In this document: positions 20,016 to 20,466 of the stretch, piece by piece
Numbering within the stretch: the stretch's first letter is position 1
Layout: every line of letters begins with the position of its first letter
Origin: Ktedonobacterales bacterium
GTDB lineage: Bacteria > Chloroflexota > Ktedonobacteria > Ktedonobacterales > JADMIN01
Direction: 5' to 3'
Assembly: GCA_025935235.1 (NCBI GenBank)
Contig: JAICVT010000033.1
Span: 1-20,466 of the forward strand
Length of the DNA: 20,466 bases
The notes under the pieces: generated by a model
Seen by the model: the letters and a program-made list of their open reading frames with translations, nothing else
The model's database searches: none
Told to the model about the DNA's origin: nothing
Translations under genes and position numbers: made by a program

Positions 20016-20378
20016 ATGGACGATCTGCAAGCGGCGGTCGGCGCCGTCATCCGCCAGGAGCGTCGCGCGCTTGGGCTGACGCTGAAAGAGCTGGCCACTC
20101 GCGCCATCATCTCAGTGGTCTATCTCGGCGAGATCGAGCGCGGCAAGAAGTATCCGTCGCCCGTGACGCTGGAGCGGCTGGCCGAGGCGCTCGATCTGAC
20201 CACGCCCGACCTGCTGGAGCGCATCGCCTTCGCGCTACGCGGGGTCGAGCAGCAGGCCATCGAGGCGCCGCGCATCGGCTTCATCACCCCGCCCCGCGCC
20301 GAGGTCAGCGCTCCCATGCAGTCGCCTGCGCCATCGGGTGGGCGCATCGTCAACCTGCTCTCCGCGCTGGTCGCATGA
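20016..20378 (+). CDS. ClgR-like XRE-family regulator
   Basis: A 120-residue DNA-binding protein with one Cro/C1-type helix-turn-helix (about 8-65): IRQERRALGLTLKELATRA, then VYLGEIERGKKYPS (36-49) and LAEALDL. The GYLSEVERG-like third helix resembles actinobacterial ClgR, the activator of clp genes. After position 75 comes a low-complexity Pro/Ala/Ser linker ending in the apolar tail IVNLLSALVA, which resembles SsrA-type degradation signals (LAA/LVA). Streptomyces ClgR is degraded by ClpP through its C-terminal alanines. The start at 20016 has GGGAG 9 bases upstream; ATG 20010 has it only 3 bases away. It diverges from the clpP group and its stop overlaps the next gene by ATGA. It probably controls clpP and itself. 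Confidence 0.83.
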   Translation: MDDLQAAVGAVIRQERRALGLTLKELATRAIISVVYLGEIERGKKYPSPVTLERLAEALDLTTPDLLERIAFALRGVEQQAIEAPRIGFITPPRAEVSAPMQSPAPSGGRIVNLLSALVA

Positions 20379-20466
20379 GCGGCGCTCCGGGCGAAGATGA
20401 CGCCTCTGGCGAGACTGGCGAGGCTCCCCAGGCTGGCGAGCGCCTGCAGAAGTATCTGGCGCGCTG
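20375..20466 (+). CDS. rRNA pseudouridine synthase (S4 domain), partial at window end
   Basis: The first 30 codons of a gene cut by the window edge. After a Gly/Glu/Asp-rich start (residues 1-21) comes ERLQKYLAR (22-30), the opening of the S4 RNA-binding domain in RluB/RsuA-type 23S/16S rRNA pseudouridine synthases (usually ERLQK-LARAG-ASRR). The catalytic domain is outside the window, so the call rests on nine residues. The ATG overlaps the stop of the ClgR-like gene (ATGA), implying translational coupling. Confidence 0.65.
   Translation, partial: MSGAPGEDDASGETGEAPQAGERLQKYLAR

Noticed and set aside
18987..20378. Plus-strand open frame of 463 codons
   Set aside because: It runs antisense through clpP and the DUF4177-like gene. 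Only the last 121 codons, the ClgR-like protein from 20016, have family features and a ribosome site.

Overview
The window is about 20.5 kb of GC-rich bacterial chromosome that is almost fully coding. The gene content (a KGG-repeat stress protein, a sedolisin-type S53 peptidase, an F420/NADP oxidoreductase-like protein, and lipoproteins with good lipoboxes and G+A-rich ribosome binding sites) suggests a soil or thermophilic Chloroflexota bacterium, most like Ktedonobacteria. That placement is inferred from family content, not from a marker gene. No tRNA, rRNA, CRISPR array, intact insertion sequence or phage gene was seen.

Layout. 1-3.8 kb: a KGG-repeat protein (+), a BNR/Asp-box lipoprotein (-), a 0.5-kb gap with strong RNA-hairpin potential, and a secondary-alcohol-type zinc dehydrogenase (+). 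3.8-8.2 kb: a membrane-anchored alpha/beta hydrolase with a small GlsB/YeaQ-like membrane protein (-), a secreted GH3 (NagZ-like) glycosidase (+), and a tandem-GNAT acetyltransferase (-). 8.3-12.8 kb (+): an orphan receiver-domain protein, then a compact group of three genes: a PrsW-fold membrane protein with a zinc ribbon at each end but degenerate catalytic motifs, a lipoprotein, and a secreted sedolisin. 13.0-16.0 kb (-): an electrophile/quinone-stress-like cluster read in the order Rrf2 regulator (YwnA-like), NAD(P)H-binding protein (YwnB-like), CatE-like extradiol dioxygenase, terminator, F420/NADP oxidoreductase-like protein. An MFS exporter diverges from it. 17.7-19.8 kb (-): DUF4177-like small protein, ClpP, SDR epimerase. 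20.0-20.5 kb (+): a ClgR-like XRE regulator diverging from the clpP group and overlapping by ATGA with the start of an S4-domain rRNA pseudouridine synthase cut by the window edge.

The most interesting candidates are: (1) the clpP / ClgR-like divergent pair, whose shared intergenic region holds two identical-architecture dyads (ATGCT-N3-AGCAT) overlapping likely promoters, with a regulator ending in an SsrA/LVA-like tail, suggesting a proteolytic feedback loop; (2) the PrsW-like pseudoprotease / lipoprotein / sedolisin group; (3) the structured region before the alcohol dehydrogenase; and (4) two families of dispersed intergenic repeats, including a pair of ~147-bp elements with terminal inverted repeats, both sitting between convergent genes.
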